Source of the DNA: Candidatus Poribacteria bacterium
GTDB taxonomy: Bacteria; Poribacteria; WGA-4E; WGA-3G
Length of the DNA: 64,000 nucleotides
Reading direction: 5' to 3'
Assembly: GCA_028824685.1 (NCBI GenBank)
Contig: JAPPCZ010000110.1
Span: 20,405 to 84,404, forward strand
Positions within the stretch are counted from its first letter, which is position 1, and each line of letters opens with the position of its first letter. Below are positions 45,294-53,477 of this stretch, piece after piece. The notes beneath the pieces are model-generated. The model made no database searches. It was given only the letters and a program-made list of their open reading frames with translations, and was not told the origin of the DNA. Both the position numbers and the translations under genes were made by a program.

Positions 45294-46253
45294 TTATAAA
45301 TGAAATTCAACAACATCTCCATCATAAATCATATCGTTACGACTAACAGGTTGGCCATCATGCCATTCAGGTCCCCATATCCGTGCAAATTTGAATTCAG
45401 CAAAATCTTTGTGTAAACCGAGGGCTGCATCAAGTACAGTTGAACCGTTCGGTAGCACAATCGGGTCATCACGTTCTATCGGTTTTCCGGGCGCTTTCGG
45501 ATAAATACGCACAATATCTAATGTGTCGTAAAATGCCTGCAATAAAGCGTCTTTACCTTCTCCTGTCTCAGCAGAGATGGGATAGATTTGTAAATCTTCA
45601 CCATAAAACTCTGTCAGGATTTCTAACCTATCCGATGCTCCCGGTGCATCCAATTGATTAGCAACGACAAGGTGTCCTACTTCACCATCCTCAGCATCGC
45701 CTCTTTGATCGTTAAACACCGTTAAAACGACATCTAATTCATCTAACAGACCATCACTCGCAAGACTCACAACTCCTAAGCATAAATCTGCATTTCTGAC
45801 TAACGTTAACACCGCTGGAGAAATAAAATCTTGCATGATAGATGGCGTATCAATGAGTTGAAATTGTATGTTTTCATATTGGAGCATTCCGACAACAGGC
45901 ATGGTAGTCGTATAGGGAGTAGGTGAAACTTCAGATTTTGCTTTCGTGAAATTTGAAAGTATCTGCGATTTACCGCCGTTTGGCGGACCTATCATTACAA
46001 TTTGTCCAGCGCCCTGCTTCGGGATATGTTCGCTATAGCCCTTTTTGCCTGATCCCTTACCTCCTTTTCCAGATGACTCTTTTTTAAGGACAGCGATCCG
46101 TTTTCGTAAATCGGATACAACTTTTTCTGTTCCTTTATGTTTCGGAACAATGCGCAGCATCTCCTCTAAGAGACTCAATCGTTCTTCATCTGTCTTAGCT
46201 GCTTCATGCTGATGTTTGAGTTTATAGTATGTTGGAGGTAGGTTTGCTGGCAT
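45294..46253 (-). CDS. DRG/Obg-like GTPase with TGS domain
   Basis: 319 residues from the ATG at 46251-46253 (CGAGGAC upstream); MPANLPPTYYKLKHQHEAAK is the usual start of the family, so the longer frame to 46289 is not preferred. The N-terminal region contains helices and a Lys/Gly-rich segment. The G domain has GPPNGGKSQIL (G1), VDTPSIMQD-like DTPS (G3) and NQLD (G4, in place of NKxD). The C-terminal TGS domain ends FARIWGPEWHDGQPVSRND. Predicted ribosome- or tRNA-linked GTPase, function unproven. It faces the M28 peptidase gene divergently across 139 bases. Confidence 0.9.
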   Translation of the reverse strand: MPANLPPTYYKLKHQHEAAKTDEERLSLLEEMLRIVPKHKGTEKVVSDLRKRIAVLKKESSGKGGKGSGKKGYSEHIPKQGAGQIVMIGPPNGGKSQILSNFTKAKSEVSPTPYTTTMPVVGMLQYENIQFQLIDTPSIMQDFISPAVLTLVRNADLCLGVVSLASDGLLDELDVVLTVFNDQRGDAEDGEVGHLVVANQLDAPGASDRLEILTEFYGEDLQIYPISAETGEGKDALLQAFYDTLDIVRIYPKAPGKPIERDDPIVLPNGSTVLDAALGLHKDFAEFKFARIWGPEWHDGQPVSRNDMIYDGDVVEFHL

Positions 46254-46392
46254 AATTGTCCTCGAATCTTTGTTTGCAATCTCTGCCAAAAACTGATAAA
46301 ATCACAGAGGTTATTGTCTGAAATATGGAGTAGTTAACACTAATCTATATAATTGCTAACTTTATCTTACATAATACCAAAAATTCATACCT

Positions 46393-47997
46393 ATGTCAAC
46401 TCAATTTAAGTGTCCATTCAGTAAACTCTCTGTGGTTCTAATCAGTGCAATTTTTTTCTTTCTACTTACAATTTCAGGACAGGCGGAGCGAGGTGATGAA
46501 CTCATCCAAAAAGTGCAGTCTGATGTGCTTATTTCACATGTTACCGCGCTACAAGACAATGTAACGTTTTTTCCTCGTCATTTTACCTACCGTACACGCA
46601 ACGCGCATCATCGCGGGGCAACAGATAGTGTAATAAACTATATTATGACGCAGTTTAAGCGGTCTGCACGACTGAGAGTAAGTGAACAAAATATTGGCGG
46701 TATTAGAAATGTAATTGCAATTTTGCCACCTAAACCGAGTTCATCAAGTAAAAGTATCTTTATTATCTGTGCACATTATGACACACAAGCGGTACGAGAA
46801 CCGAGTTGGAATCCATTAGCATCAAGCGCACCGGGGGCAAACAAAAATGGAACAGGGGTTGCTGTGATGTTGGAAATTGCCAATATTTTAAGCCCGTATG
46901 AATATGACCATGAATTAAGATTTATAGCGTTAGGTGGTGAGGAACTTGGATTTCTGGGGAGTCGTAACTATGTTCGTAAAGCCATTAGAAATACGAATCC
47001 TGATACCGATTCTTTACAATCAAAACGCACACCAAACTCTGAAAAAATCATCGCTGTTTTTAATTTGGACATGCTCGGTTTTAACTGGAAAAGTGATCTG
47101 GTTGAGGTGATTTCCAATAGAAACTCAACGTGGATAAGCCGGGCACTCGCTATTTCTAACACATGGTATAATATAGGGTTGAAAGTTAGGCGAACGCATG
47201 ACGAATTTATTGACATCTCATCACACAAAACTTTTTGGGATTCAGGGTATTCCGCAGTCACATTAATTGAGAGTTCAACACCGTGGCGAGATTCGCAGAA
47301 CTATGATGCTAACCCATTCTATCATACATTTGGTGATACTGTTGATAAAATAAATTTCCGTTTAGTGGCAAAGGTGACACAGCTTGTGCTTGCCACAGTA
47401 GATAGCCTCCTTACAGATATGTTTCAACCGAAGCGGCAGATGCCACAAGTTACACTTGATCTGCCGGATATTGTTAAACAGAATCCGCTGCAAATCACTG
47501 GGACGTACGTAACAGACTATCCCATTGACATAGTTGTGCATCCGAGTGGTGTAGAAGCAAAGTTAGATAGAGAGAAGCAAACCTACACAGCAACGATTCC
47601 ACTGTCTCCAGGGAAAAATACGCTCATGGTAGTCGCGCGATACCCGCTTGGCGCAGCTTCAGTGAAGCAATCTGTTGTTTTAGAAGAAGGATTCATCTGG
47701 AAGGATGTAATTGTATCGCCAAATCCTGTGCGTTTTAACAATCAGACAGAATTCCGTGTTGAGGGAAACCTTGAAATCACTGAGATGAAGGTGAATATAT
47801 ATGACGTCCGTGGCAGCTTAATAAAAAGAATTGAGGGTGTAGATGATAGACTTGATAAAAGAATATGGCGAACGTGGTGGAATCAGCAGACATCTTATGG
47901 GTTAGCCGTCTCCGGTGGGATTTATATCTGTCACATCTCCGTTACCGTAAAGGGTGAAACATACACTATCGTAAAAAAGTTGGCAATTATGCGTTAA
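46393..47997 (+). CDS. Secreted M28 family zinc peptidase with C-terminal beta/sorting-like domain
   Basis: 534 residues; signal peptide LSVVLISAIFFFLLTISGQA. Peptidase M28 ligands: CAHYDTQA (His-x-Asp), GANKNGTGVAVMLEI (bridging Asp region, here GANKNGTG), GGEELGFLGSRNY (Glu-Glu), NLDMLGF (Asp) and YHTFGDTVDKIN (last His). Then an Ig-like segment and a C-terminal part, NPVRFNNQTEFRVEG ... YDVRGSLIKRIEG ... SGGIYICHISVTVKG, resembling FlgD/Por C-terminal modules without NPFNPET. An aminopeptidase acting outside the cytoplasm. The GANKNGTG in place of GANDNGSG means the usual bridging Asp is Lys/Asn, so activity is uncertain. Confidence 0.85.
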   Translation: MSTQFKCPFSKLSVVLISAIFFFLLTISGQAERGDELIQKVQSDVLISHVTALQDNVTFFPRHFTYRTRNAHHRGATDSVINYIMTQFKRSARLRVSEQNIGGIRNVIAILPPKPSSSSKSIFIICAHYDTQAVREPSWNPLASSAPGANKNGTGVAVMLEIANILSPYEYDHELRFIALGGEELGFLGSRNYVRKAIRNTNPDTDSLQSKRTPNSEKIIAVFNLDMLGFNWKSDLVEVISNRNSTWISRALAISNTWYNIGLKVRRTHDEFIDISSHKTFWDSGYSAVTLIESSTPWRDSQNYDANPFYHTFGDTVDKINFRLVAKVTQLVLATVDSLLTDMFQPKRQMPQVTLDLPDIVKQNPLQITGTYVTDYPIDIVVHPSGVEAKLDREKQTYTATIPLSPGKNTLMVVARYPLGAASVKQSVVLEEGFIWKDVIVSPNPVRFNNQTEFRVEGNLEITEMKVNIYDVRGSLIKRIEGVDDRLDKRIWRTWWNQQTSYGLAVSGGIYICHISVTVKGETYTIVKKLAIMR

Positions 47998-48104
47998 TTG
48001 GCTGAATCAGGATTTTCAGGATTACAAGATTTGTTAGGATTGGTAATCTGTAGACGCGCTGTGTAAGTCTCTTATGTGCGGTGTATTGTTGATTGAGTAT
48101 CTAC

Positions 48105-48363
48105 TATAGTGAATTCTACAATTAACTTTACATCTGAGTTGTGAATCAACGCAGCATCATGTAGAATACGCTTTTGGTATTCTACATGATGCTGCGGAAG
48201 GGAACTCCGGGGAATGCCTAAAGACGAATGCGCTTTTGGCATTCGCCATGATTCATACCGTTGATTTCTTGATTTGGATTCCCGATTAACAGTTGTTTCG
48301 TCGCGATTCGGAGATCGCTCCTACAGAAGAGATAGAAGTCGCGATTCGGAGATCGCTCCTACA
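48105..48363. repeat. Composite repeat block: TATAGTG-type left end, two fixed-loop hairpins, two GTAG hairpins
   Basis: In the 47998-48407 gap. The left end TATAGTGAATTCTACA matches the 30446 element. It is followed by a perfect 19-bp hairpin with loop GCTTTTG (48151-48195), a short hairpin GAATG-CGCTTTTGG-CATTC (48227-48245), and two tandem minus-strand GTAG hairpins (48300-48326, 48338-48363). No right terminal repeat was found, so the element is probably truncated. Confidence 0.7.
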
Positions 48364-48407
48364 AAAAGAGGGATAGTTCAAGTTTACCGTAAACAGACAG
48401 TGTGTCC

Positions 48408-49178
48408 CTACGATTTTTCAAGTGCCTGCATTTCCGCTTCCGTTAATTGCCATTCAAAGATGTCTAAATTTTCACGCAGATGTGGTTCTGAGCCGGACTT
48501 TGGAATTACGACGATTTCTTTCTGTATCAGCCATCGCAATGCGACTTGTGCTGCTGTTTTTCCGTGTCTGTCACCGATTTCTGTTAACTCCGTATCTCCC
48601 GCAAGGTTTCCTACGGCGAGGGGTCTGTGTGCAGTGATAGGAATGTTCCGTGTTTCACAATGATTTCGCAACGCTTCTTTGTTATTGCGGACATGGTATT
48701 CAACCTGATTTGTACAAATTGGCAGTTTAGATACCTCACACGCACGGTCAACTTGTTCAATACTAAAATTACTGATGCCGATGCTCTTGACTTTGCCCGC
48801 ATCATAGATTTCTTGGAAAGCACCAAAAGTTTCTTCAAACGGCACCGCGTCGCTTGGCCAGTGGATTAGCAACAGATCAACATAATCCATCTGCAAATCA
48901 TTTATACACACCTCAAACTGGCTTAATACATCGTCATGTTTCAGATGGGTATGCCAAATTTTAGTTGTAATAAAGAGATCATCACGTTCAACATGAATAT
49001 CTCGCAGTGCTTTTCCAATCTGCCGTTGGTTTTCGTACATCCACGCTGTATCAATATGGGTATATCCCATTTCAATCGCTATTTTGATAATCCGTTCGCA
49101 CTGCCTGCCTTTTAGCTGCCAGGTGCCTAATCCTAACATCGGCATTTCGTGTCCTGAGGCAAGTTTGACGTTTTTCAT
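48408..49178 (-). CDS. Aldo/keto reductase
   Basis: 256 residues. All four catalytic residues of the AKR family are visible: Asp in HIDTAWMYENQ, Tyr in MYEN, Lys in FITTKIW and His in LLIHWPSD; IPKSGSEPHLRENL binds NADPH. GLGTWQLKGRQ at the front fits the 2,5-diketogluconate reductase-like branch. Reduces aldehydes or ketones in the cytosol. Flanked by inverted partial copies of the same repeat (48217-48272; about 49368-49405). Confidence 0.9.
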   Translation of the reverse strand: MKNVKLASGHEMPMLGLGTWQLKGRQCERIIKIAIEMGYTHIDTAWMYENQRQIGKALRDIHVERDDLFITTKIWHTHLKHDDVLSQFEVCINDLQMDYVDLLLIHWPSDAVPFEETFGAFQEIYDAGKVKSIGISNFSIEQVDRACEVSKLPICTNQVEYHVRNNKEALRNHCETRNIPITAHRPLAVGNLAGDTELTEIGDRHGKTAAQVALRWLIQKEIVVIPKSGSEPHLRENLDIFEWQLTEAEMQALEKS

Positions 49179-49499
49179 GGCTACACAATTCGGGTTTCAC
49201 AGCGAATACCCGCCACTCCTTTTTTAAGTGCATGATAGTCAATTTTTGGAAAATGTCAAGAGAAATGTGGTGATATTATGCTAAATCAGGGTTACAGACT
49301 CTCCAACAATCTTGGAAGTCTGGTAATCCTGAGAATCCTGGTTCAGACAATAGGAATGGCGAGGCACCAAATCAACGGTATGAATACCATTTAGGTATTC
49401 CCCGGAGACCCACCCTACGATAGAAAAAGAGAAAACAGTCTGGCTTAGAAAGCCCTCTCACAAGAGTGTTTCAGAGTTTTTGAAAAATATGAAAAAAAG
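49179..49499. other. Intergenic region with repeat fragments
   Basis: No gene. 49368-49405 is an inverted, shortened copy of the block at 48217-48272. About 49286-49342 resembles the AGGATTACAAGATT-type repeat at 48010-48050. A weak hairpin, CTCTCACAAGAGTGTTTCAGAG, then TTTTTG lies near 49453-49481. Confidence 0.5.
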
Positions 49500-49528
49500 T
49501 TGACAAATACTTGGTAATCGTGTATACT
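49500..49528 (+). promoter_or_regulatory. Sigma-70 promoter of the tRNA pair
   Basis: TTGACA (49500-49505), exactly 17 bases, TATACT (49523-49528). It is 17 bases upstream of the tRNA-Leu 5' end. Confidence 0.85.
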
Positions 49529-49544
49529 ATACTATTATCCATTA

Positions 49545-49630
49545 GGTCGAGTGGTGGAATCGGTAGACACAATGGACTTAAAATCCATCGCCCATAAACA
49601 GGCGTGAGGGTTCAAGTCCCTCCTCGACCA
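49545..49630 (+). tRNA. tRNA-Leu (anticodon TAA)
   Basis: 86 nt. Acceptor stem GGTCGAG/CTCGACC; D arm GGTGGAATCGGTAGACAC; anticodon loop ACTTAAAAT gives TAA; long variable arm GCCCATAAACAGGCGT as in Leu; T arm GGGTTCAAGTCCC. No intron, although many tRNA-Leu(TAA) carry a group I intron. CCA is not encoded, so it must be added. Shares one promoter with the next tRNA, 14 bases away. Confidence 0.95.
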
Positions 49631-49644
49631 TATTGATTTCTTGC

Positions 49645-49718
<74 letters not shown>

Positions 49719-49758
49719 TTTTTTTCTTTCCTCGAAAATTTCCCTATCTATAATAACC

Positions 49759-49850
49759 CAAGTTGCTACCTACAAGATTTTAAACAGGCAAACACCGTTT
49801 TTTATAGAGAATAACGGTGTTTGGGTGTCTAAATTATAGGTAGCAATTTG
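49759..49850. repeat. Long palindrome after the tRNAs (CAAGTTGCTACC...GGTAGCAATTTG)
   Basis: 92 bp with about 38-base imperfect arms, including CAAACACCGTT/AACGGTGTTTG near the apex. Could be a short non-autonomous element; no clear target duplication. The following 49851-50150 is AT-rich with no credible gene and a half GTAGGTCGGG-type repeat (50083-50104). Confidence 0.6.
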
Positions 49851-50152
49851 AGTTGCCATATTAACGTGGTTTTTTTGTATATATATATTCGGAATTAGTC
49901 GTTTTGGGATTTTGTCGTTTCATTTGAAGATTTTTCGTTTTTTTATGTGTGTGCAGAGGGTGATACATTTTGGGTATAGGGCAAATTTATGAAGTGAAAG
50001 AAAATTTTGTAATATGAAATCTAAATCGGGCTTACAAAGCCAACAAGAGATTATCCAGGATTTTTTTAAGTTGACAATTAAGGGTAGAGCAAGCGAAACC
50101 CGACAAAACATTGTAGTAAATGAAACGGATAGAATTTGATCATAATAGAACA

Positions 50153-50199
50153 ACCCTATTGTTATCCCAAAATAGTTGAAATCAGTAGAATAATAGGGT
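50153..50199. promoter_or_regulatory. Inverted repeat ACCCTATT / AATAGGGT overlapping the promoter
   Basis: ACCCTATT (50153-50160) and AATAGGGT (50192-50199) flank the -35 box of the next promoter and touch the -10. Arrangement typical of an operator. Confidence 0.4.
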
Positions 50200-50204
50200 A
50201 TACT
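50176..50204 (+). promoter_or_regulatory. Sigma-70 promoter of the first barrel gene
   Basis: TTGAAA (50176-50181), 17 bases, TATACT (50199-50204), 75 bases before the ATG at 50279. Confidence 0.75.
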
Positions 50205-50278
50205 TGTTTTATACTGCAATGTGAGGTGCTCTCACTTTGAGCACATCTTATTAATTTGTACAACCTAAGGAGACTTTT

Positions 50279-51013
50279 ATGAAGATCAAAGCACTTCAGT
50301 TACCCTTTATCTTTCTAATGATTTGTATTATTTCCGTTGCCGGCCCATCTACTGTCTTCGCAGACGCACATGAGTCTGAAGGGGAAATGGCACCTGAAGC
50401 TGAAATGGCAGAAGAAAAGCCTGGTATTTCAGGATGGTTCCAGATTGATGTTGATAGTTTAGGCACCTATTTCTTGGTTGGCGCTAACCATCCGATCGGA
50501 AGTGGAGGTGTCTCAATTGCTTCTAACATCTATGTCAACGACCATCTCGGCGAATTTGACCTTGGTGTTTCATTACCTGCAGTGAAAAGTGACAATGTGT
50601 CACTTGATTTGGTCCCGATGCTCGGTGTTGGATTTGACTACACTGGAGCGGACGGGCCTGATGCTTTATTTCCTCAATTCTTTGCTTTTCTGAACGCACC
50701 TGACATCTTCTTTTTTCACTGGACAATCGGGACACTTTCTACTGTATTTGATGACGAAAGCGTAAATGAACTCTACAACCGGAGTTATCTCACCTATTCA
50801 CTGAATGATACCATCTCTATCGGTCCCCAAGTTGAATCAGTTTTCGTTTTCGCCGATGATTTGGATAAACCTTTGAAATTAAATTTTGGAGGACGCATTA
50901 ACATCGGCTATGGCACAGCGAATACGCTTGGCATATATGTCGGATATGAAACAAAGAAAGAGGAAGGTGAGACGGGGCTTACCGGTAGAATGAATTTTAC
51001 CCGTTTCTGGTAG
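50279..51013 (+). CDS. Outer-membrane beta-barrel protein, paralogue of 55237-55950
   Basis: 244 residues, AAGGAGAC before the ATG. Starts MKIKALQLPFIFLMICIISV, then cut near VFADAHE. The mature end has an acidic stretch (ESEGEMAPEAEMAEEKPG), then GISGWFQIDVDSLGTYFLVGANHPIG and strands of alternating residues. The C-terminus GRMNFTRFW ends in aromatic W, the BAM-type signal. Its paralogue precedes the ammonium transporters. Size and repeats suit an 8-12 strand barrel. Function unknown; a hairpin terminator follows (51069-51108), so it is a single-gene unit. Confidence 0.75.
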   Translation: MKIKALQLPFIFLMICIISVAGPSTVFADAHESEGEMAPEAEMAEEKPGISGWFQIDVDSLGTYFLVGANHPIGSGGVSIASNIYVNDHLGEFDLGVSLPAVKSDNVSLDLVPMLGVGFDYTGADGPDALFPQFFAFLNAPDIFFFHWTIGTLSTVFDDESVNELYNRSYLTYSLNDTISIGPQVESVFVFADDLDKPLKLNFGGRINIGYGTANTLGIYVGYETKKEEGETGLTGRMNFTRFW

Positions 51014-51068
51014 GACACTTTTCTTATACTGAGTTCGCAATGAAGAGCGTTCTTACCTGATAATCATT

Positions 51069-51108
51069 TGACGCGCTTCGTCTATCTGCGAAGCGCGTCA
51101 GTTTTGTT
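51069..51108 (+). terminator. Rho-independent terminator after the first barrel gene
   Basis: Perfect 12-bp stem TGACGCGCTTCG/CGAAGCGCGTCA with an 8-base loop, then GTTTTGTT. Confidence 0.9.
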
Positions 51109-51182
51109 ACACCGATACTTTGTGTAAAAGAATACCCTCCAATACCTATACCTTGTGCGTCTATAGAATTCTTATCCAGACA

Positions 51183-53468
51183 ATGAACAATCCTTATCAC
51201 CTTTATTATATTAATCATGCAGCTGCCCCAAGCTGTGTCAATTTTGATGTCTTAAAGAAAAAAATAACACGGTTGACACAAATAATTATACCATTCGTAG
51301 TTTTAATCTTTCTGTTCTCTGTCAACACTATTAACGCCCAAACACCTCTATCACTAACCCGTATAACAGAAACAATTAAAATTGATGGTTTGATCGATGA
51401 ACCGGAATGGCAGAAAATCCTACCACTACCCCTCACTATGTACAAACCTACATATCAGGGCGAACCAACCGAAAGAACTGAAATTAGAATTGCTTATGAT
51501 AAGGATTACCTTTACTGTTCGGCGCGATGTTATGATGCCAACCCTTCTGGTATTCGTGTAAATTCGCTTTACCGCGATCGGTCAAGCGAAGATGATAGGT
51601 TTGGAATCATTCTTGATACCTTCAACGACAAAAAATCTGCCTTGCAGTTTTGGACAACCCCAGCAGGTATCCGAGGTGATAAAGCCATCTATAAGGACGG
51701 AAAATCGAATAACAAACATTGGAATACCTATTGGGATGTCGCGGCTGTTCAGAATGAAGAGGGTTGGTTCGTTGAGATGCGGATTCCTTTCTCCAGTTTA
51801 AGTTTTCAGGATGACAACGGTAAGGTTGTTATGGGACTAATCGCTTATCGAGATATTGCCCGAAAAAATGAACGTCTTGTCTTTCCAGCGCTATCTCCTG
51901 AACGCGGAATTGATACTCCGTCTCGAGCACATCCTGTGATATTAGAACAAGTTCATAGTCAAAATCCGATTTACTTTACACCTTTCGTAGTTGGTGGACT
52001 TGAACAAAAACCAACGTTGAATGATGCAGGAACCGAATATCGTCTGAAAAACGATTTTGAGAGAAGTATAGGACTTGACATTAAATATAACTGGACGAGT
52101 AACCTAACCCTGGATACAACGCTAAACCCTGATTTTGCGCAAGTGGAGGCAGATGATCAGCAAGTTAATTTAAGCCGATTTTCGCTTTTCTTTCCTGAGA
52201 AGCGGCAATTTTTCCAAGAACGTTCTGGGATTTTTTCCTTCAATTTTATTGGTCGTTCTCGGCTTTTTCATAGTCGTCGAATCGGTATCCAAGATGATGA
52301 ACAAATACCTATTATTGGTGGTGCAAGGTTAGTCGGACGTGTTGGAAACTGGGATCTCGGTTTTCTTGACATGCAAACGGCACGTAAAGATGAAATTCCG
52401 ACTGAAAACTTTGGGGTGCTGCGGCTGCGCCGCCAAGTCCTCAATTCACATTCCTATGCTGGCTTAATGTTCACAAACCGTATTGACGAAAAAGGCAATT
52501 ACAACTCAGCTTACGGACTTGATGGTATCTTTCGGTTATTTGGACGAGAATATTTGACCCTTAAGTGGGGACAAACTTTTGAAGATGAGATCATTGAAGA
52601 AAAAAGATTCAACTTTTGGGATGCCTCAATGTATCTAATAGACCTGACTCGCCGCACTGACGTTGGCTTTGATTACAGACTTACTGCAGCTCGGCGTGGA
52701 GATGACTTTTTACCTGGAATTGGGTTTACATCTCGGAAGGATTTCACGCAACTGGAAGGGAGTATTCGCTATGATTGGTTAATGGGCAAGCGAACCTCAC
52801 TTAGACAAGTAAGTCCATTACAGTTTTCTGGAGATGTAGCGTTTCGAAATGAGGATTGGTCTGTTGAGTCTGCCAACGCTGAATATGCTATTGATCTGCA
52901 GTGGAAGTCTGGCGCAAATGTATCTATGGATTTGGAAATGGATTATGAAGATTTAAAAAAAGATGAAGACTTTCCTGAAGGAACGACAGTCCCCGCAGGA
53001 AGTTATACCACCTTTGAGGTTAAGGGTGGTTACGATATGCCGGGAGGAAGTTTATTCCGAACCGATTTTGATTGTTCCTTTGGTGGATTTTTCGATGGTT
53101 GGCGATTTGATTTTGGTGTTAAGCCAAAATGGAATGTTTCCCGACATTTGGAAATGAGCAGCGAATATGAGATAAATGTTATCCGTTTTCCTAATCGCAA
53201 TCAAGGATTTAATGCGCATGTGATTCGGTTTAGGACACGGGCAGCGTTTAACACGAAAGCCTCTCTAAATACGTTCGTGCAATACAGCAATGTTAGCGAT
53301 CAGTTCTCAACAAATATCCGATTTCGCTACAATTTCGGTGAGGGTAATGACTTATGGTTGGTTTATAATGAAAATCTCAATACGGACCGGGATGATGAAA
53401 TACCAAGAAAATTACTAACGAAGAGACGCACGCTGTTAATGAAGTTTACCCATACCTTTGGAATATAA
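51183..53468 (+). CDS. DUF5916 outer-membrane protein with N-terminal CBM9-like domain
   Basis: About 761 residues. The ATG at 51183 is used, but the ribosome site is weak and an ATG at 51120 is in frame. The export segment is IPFVVLIFLFSVNTINAQT. The N-terminal carbohydrate-binding CBM9/DOMON-type domain shows DGLIDEPEWQKI, AYDKDYLYCSARCYD and GWFVEMRIPFSSLSF (about residues 55-230). The rest is a large beta-barrel typical of DUF5916, with PDFAQVEADDQQVNLSRFSL, then FFPEKRQFFQE. C-terminus RTLLMKFTHTFGI. These proteins are outer-membrane, often linked to polymer uptake. Lies convergent to the GT39 gene. Confidence 0.88.
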   Translation: MNNPYHLYYINHAAAPSCVNFDVLKKKITRLTQIIIPFVVLIFLFSVNTINAQTPLSLTRITETIKIDGLIDEPEWQKILPLPLTMYKPTYQGEPTERTEIRIAYDKDYLYCSARCYDANPSGIRVNSLYRDRSSEDDRFGIILDTFNDKKSALQFWTTPAGIRGDKAIYKDGKSNNKHWNTYWDVAAVQNEEGWFVEMRIPFSSLSFQDDNGKVVMGLIAYRDIARKNERLVFPALSPERGIDTPSRAHPVILEQVHSQNPIYFTPFVVGGLEQKPTLNDAGTEYRLKNDFERSIGLDIKYNWTSNLTLDTTLNPDFAQVEADDQQVNLSRFSLFFPEKRQFFQERSGIFSFNFIGRSRLFHSRRIGIQDDEQIPIIGGARLVGRVGNWDLGFLDMQTARKDEIPTENFGVLRLRRQVLNSHSYAGLMFTNRIDEKGNYNSAYGLDGIFRLFGREYLTLKWGQTFEDEIIEEKRFNFWDASMYLIDLTRRTDVGFDYRLTAARRGDDFLPGIGFTSRKDFTQLEGSIRYDWLMGKRTSLRQVSPLQFSGDVAFRNEDWSVESANAEYAIDLQWKSGANVSMDLEMDYEDLKKDEDFPEGTTVPAGSYTTFEVKGGYDMPGGSLFRTDFDCSFGGFFDGWRFDFGVKPKWNVSRHLEMSSEYEINVIRFPNRNQGFNAHVIRFRTRAAFNTKASLNTFVQYSNVSDQFSTNIRFRYNFGEGNDLWLVYNENLNTDRDDEIPRKLLTKRRTLLMKFTHTFGI

Positions 53469-53477
53469 CCACGTCCC

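Noticed and set aside
4084..48363. CRISPR array made of the dispersed palindromes
   Set aside because: Units are scattered singly or in pairs over tens of kilobases, with no regular spacers and no cas genes.
49545..49630. Group I intron in tRNA-Leu(TAA)
   Set aside because: The anticodon arm is continuous and the whole tRNA folds in 86 nt; no intron.
49920..50219. A 99-codon reading frame on the minus strand between the tRNAs and the first barrel gene
   Set aside because: Composition is biased by AT-rich intergenic DNA, it runs across the promoter and operator-like repeat at 50153-50204, and no ribosome site or family pattern is seen.
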